Source: CAXGUU01 sp964012875
GTDB taxonomy: Bacteria; Pseudomonadota; Gammaproteobacteria; Ga0077536
DNA: 7,876 bases
Direction of reading: 5' to 3'
NCBI GenBank assembly: GCA_964012875.1
Contig: CAXGUU010000148.1
Span: 1 to 7,876, forward strand
A program made the translations under genes and the position numbers. Each line of letters opens with the position of its first letter. Within the stretch, counting starts at the first letter, position 1. The notes under the pieces were generated by a model. It had not been told where the DNA came from. It searched no databases and saw only the letters and a list, made by a program, of their open reading frames with translations. Of the stretch, positions 7,094-7,876 are shown in pieces.

Positions 7094-7576
7094 TCAGTCC
7101 AGCCGTTTCTGGTGTCGCCTGCGGTCCTCGTCGTCGACGGTGAATTCGCCGTCGATGGTGTAATCCTCGTGGCTCCCCGGACCACGGTGATGTCCGCGCA
7201 CGCCGTGCAAGGTACTGACCACCAGTCGTCCGGCGAGACCGGCGGCGAAGTAGCGTCGAATCACCGGGACCAGGCACAGGAACCCGATGGCGTCGGTAAT
7301 GAAGCCGGGGGTCAGCAGCATGACGCCGGTCAAGAGCAAAATCACGCCTTCAACCAGCTCGACGGCCGGCAGCTCACCGGCCTGCAGCGATTGCTGCACC
7401 CGGTTCAGCGTGTTCAGGCCCTGCCAACGCAACAGCCACGCACCGATCACAGCGGTCAGTATGGCGAGTCCGATGGTGGGACCCGCGCCAATTTCGCGGC
7501 CGACCGCAATCAGGACGTACAACTCGACCAAGGGTGCGGTGACGAGGAGAAGGATTAACAGCAGGAATACGGGCAT
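7094..7576 (-). CDS. fxsA: FxsA family inner-membrane protein
   Basis: FxsA is a small cytoplasmic-membrane protein; in E. coli its overproduction relieves F-plasmid exclusion of phage T7. Its normal role is not settled. This copy has 160 residues against 158 in E. coli. Hydrophobic segments lie near residues 2-24, 33-50 and 74-107, the last containing the conserved turn LLTPGFITDAIGF (87-99). AVIGAWLLRWQGL (42-54) and the LQAGELPAVELVEG loop (64-77) are also family features. The tail is hydrophilic and ends with TIDGEFTVDDEDRRR (140-154), like the DGEY-acidic tail of the E. coli protein. The frame is open further upstream to 7759, but that would overlap cutA and lacks similarity, so the ATG at 7576 is chosen; its Shine-Dalgarno is poor. 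It converges with the ybdL-type gene and is divergent from cutA, 89 bases away. Confidence 0.92.
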   Translation of the reverse strand: MPVFLLLILLLVTAPLVELYVLIAVGREIGAGPTIGLAILTAVIGAWLLRWQGLNTLNRVQQSLQAGELPAVELVEGVILLLTGVMLLTPGFITDAIGFLCLVPVIRRYFAAGLAGRLVVSTLHGVRGHHRGPGSHEDYTIDGEFTVDDEDRRRHQKRLD

Positions 7577-7630
7577 AGCGGATCGTTCGGTGCGCCCCTG
7601 AAACCAAGCGCAGCTAGCAGGCAGCCGATT

Positions 7631-7636
7631 TACAAT
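7631..7636 (+). promoter_or_regulatory. Possible -10 element for cutA
   Basis: TACAAT matches five of six positions of the sigma-70 -10 hexamer and lies 29 bases before the cutA ATG, which would give a 5' leader of roughly 20 bases. No recognisable -35 sits 16-18 bases upstream. The rest of the 89-base gap (7577-7665) shows nothing else I can name. Confidence 0.3.
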
Positions 7637-7665
7637 AGCACGCGAACTTAATCCTCCGGTTTTCC

Positions 7666-7876
7666 ATGTCTGACCCGACCGACACCCTGATGGTGTACTG
7701 CACCTGTCCCGGCGACGCCACGGCCACGGTACTGGCCGACGTCGCGGTCGCGGAGTCACAGGCGGCTTGCGTCAACCTAGTTGAGGGTGTGACCTCGGTT
7801 TTTCAATGGCAGGGCAAGGTCGAGCGCGAGCAGGAAGTGCTGTTAATCGCCAAAACGACAGCGGCCGCGTTTTCGG
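7666..7876 (+). CDS. cutA: CutA divalent-cation tolerance protein, 3' end cut by window edge
   Basis: CutA is a small, very stable trimeric protein of about 105-115 residues, linked in E. coli to tolerance of copper and other divalent cations; its mechanism is unsettled. Seventy codons are present and the frame is open at the right edge, so the last third is missing. Family marks are VYCTCPGDATATVLA (10-24), SQAACVNLVEGVTSVFQWQGKVEREQE (31-57, with the conserved Trp48 and Gly50-Lys51) and the KTT strand end (63-65). Cys12, Cys14 and Cys35 could bind metal; Cys12 lines up with the conserved cysteine of the E. coli protein. The ATG at 7666 is preceded by a pyrimidine-rich stretch with no Shine-Dalgarno. 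In many gammaproteobacteria cutA is followed by dsbD, which would be the first gene to look for past the edge. Confidence 0.95.
   Translation, partial: MSDPTDTLMVYCTCPGDATATVLADVAVAESQAACVNLVEGVTSVFQWQGKVEREQEVLLIAKTTAAAFS

Noticed and set aside
7112..7558. A 148-codon plus-strand open frame opposite fxsA
   Set aside because: Its composition is polar and low in family-like motifs, while the minus strand encodes a clear FxsA with membrane segments and conserved turns.

Overview
The window looks like a chromosomal stretch from a GC-rich (roughly 60% by eye) gammaproteobacterium. The evidence is an enterobacterial-type two-domain GlnE, a class IV branched-chain aminotransferase IlvE, a close relative of E. 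coli YbdL, and an FxsA/CutA neighbour pair. The order glnE-ilvE-glycosyltransferase recalls the glnE-ilvE-waaF/waaC/waaG order I remember from Pseudomonas. Species cannot be set from the sequence alone. I see no mobile element, phage gene, CRISPR array, tRNA or rRNA. The content is mostly housekeeping.

Layout. Four genes run on the minus strand in transcription order: glnE (about 5733 to 2812), a 165-base gap, ilvE (2646 to 1723), a 22-base gap, an ELM1/DUF1022-family protein (1700 to 774), and a GT4-type glycosyltransferase (777 down past the left edge). The last two overlap in a GTGA junction, so they are very probably translationally coupled. The glycosyltransferase is cut by the window edge. 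Divergent from glnE, on the plus strand, is a methionine aminotransferase of the YbdL type (5921-7075). It converges with fxsA (7576 to 7094, minus), and cutA starts divergently at 7666 (plus) and runs off the right edge.

How the genes relate. GlnE sets glutamine synthetase activity by adenylylation and de-adenylylation. IlvE and the YbdL-type enzyme are PLP aminotransferases of different fold types that move amino nitrogen between glutamate or glutamine-derived pools and branched-chain or sulfur amino acids. The ELM1-family protein and the GT4 enzyme probably act at the envelope (lipopolysaccharide or related glycan), a different theme that shares the transcription direction. FxsA is a small inner-membrane protein and CutA a small trimeric protein linked to divalent-metal tolerance.

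The region most worth a second look is the 165-base gap before ilvE. It holds a 20-codon open frame ending in Ile-Leu-Val-Tyr-Gln-Val, nested inverted repeats around it and a weak hairpin plus short T-run before ilvE. This resembles a transcription-attenuation leader but is unproven. I did not find a convincing wholly new multi-gene system.
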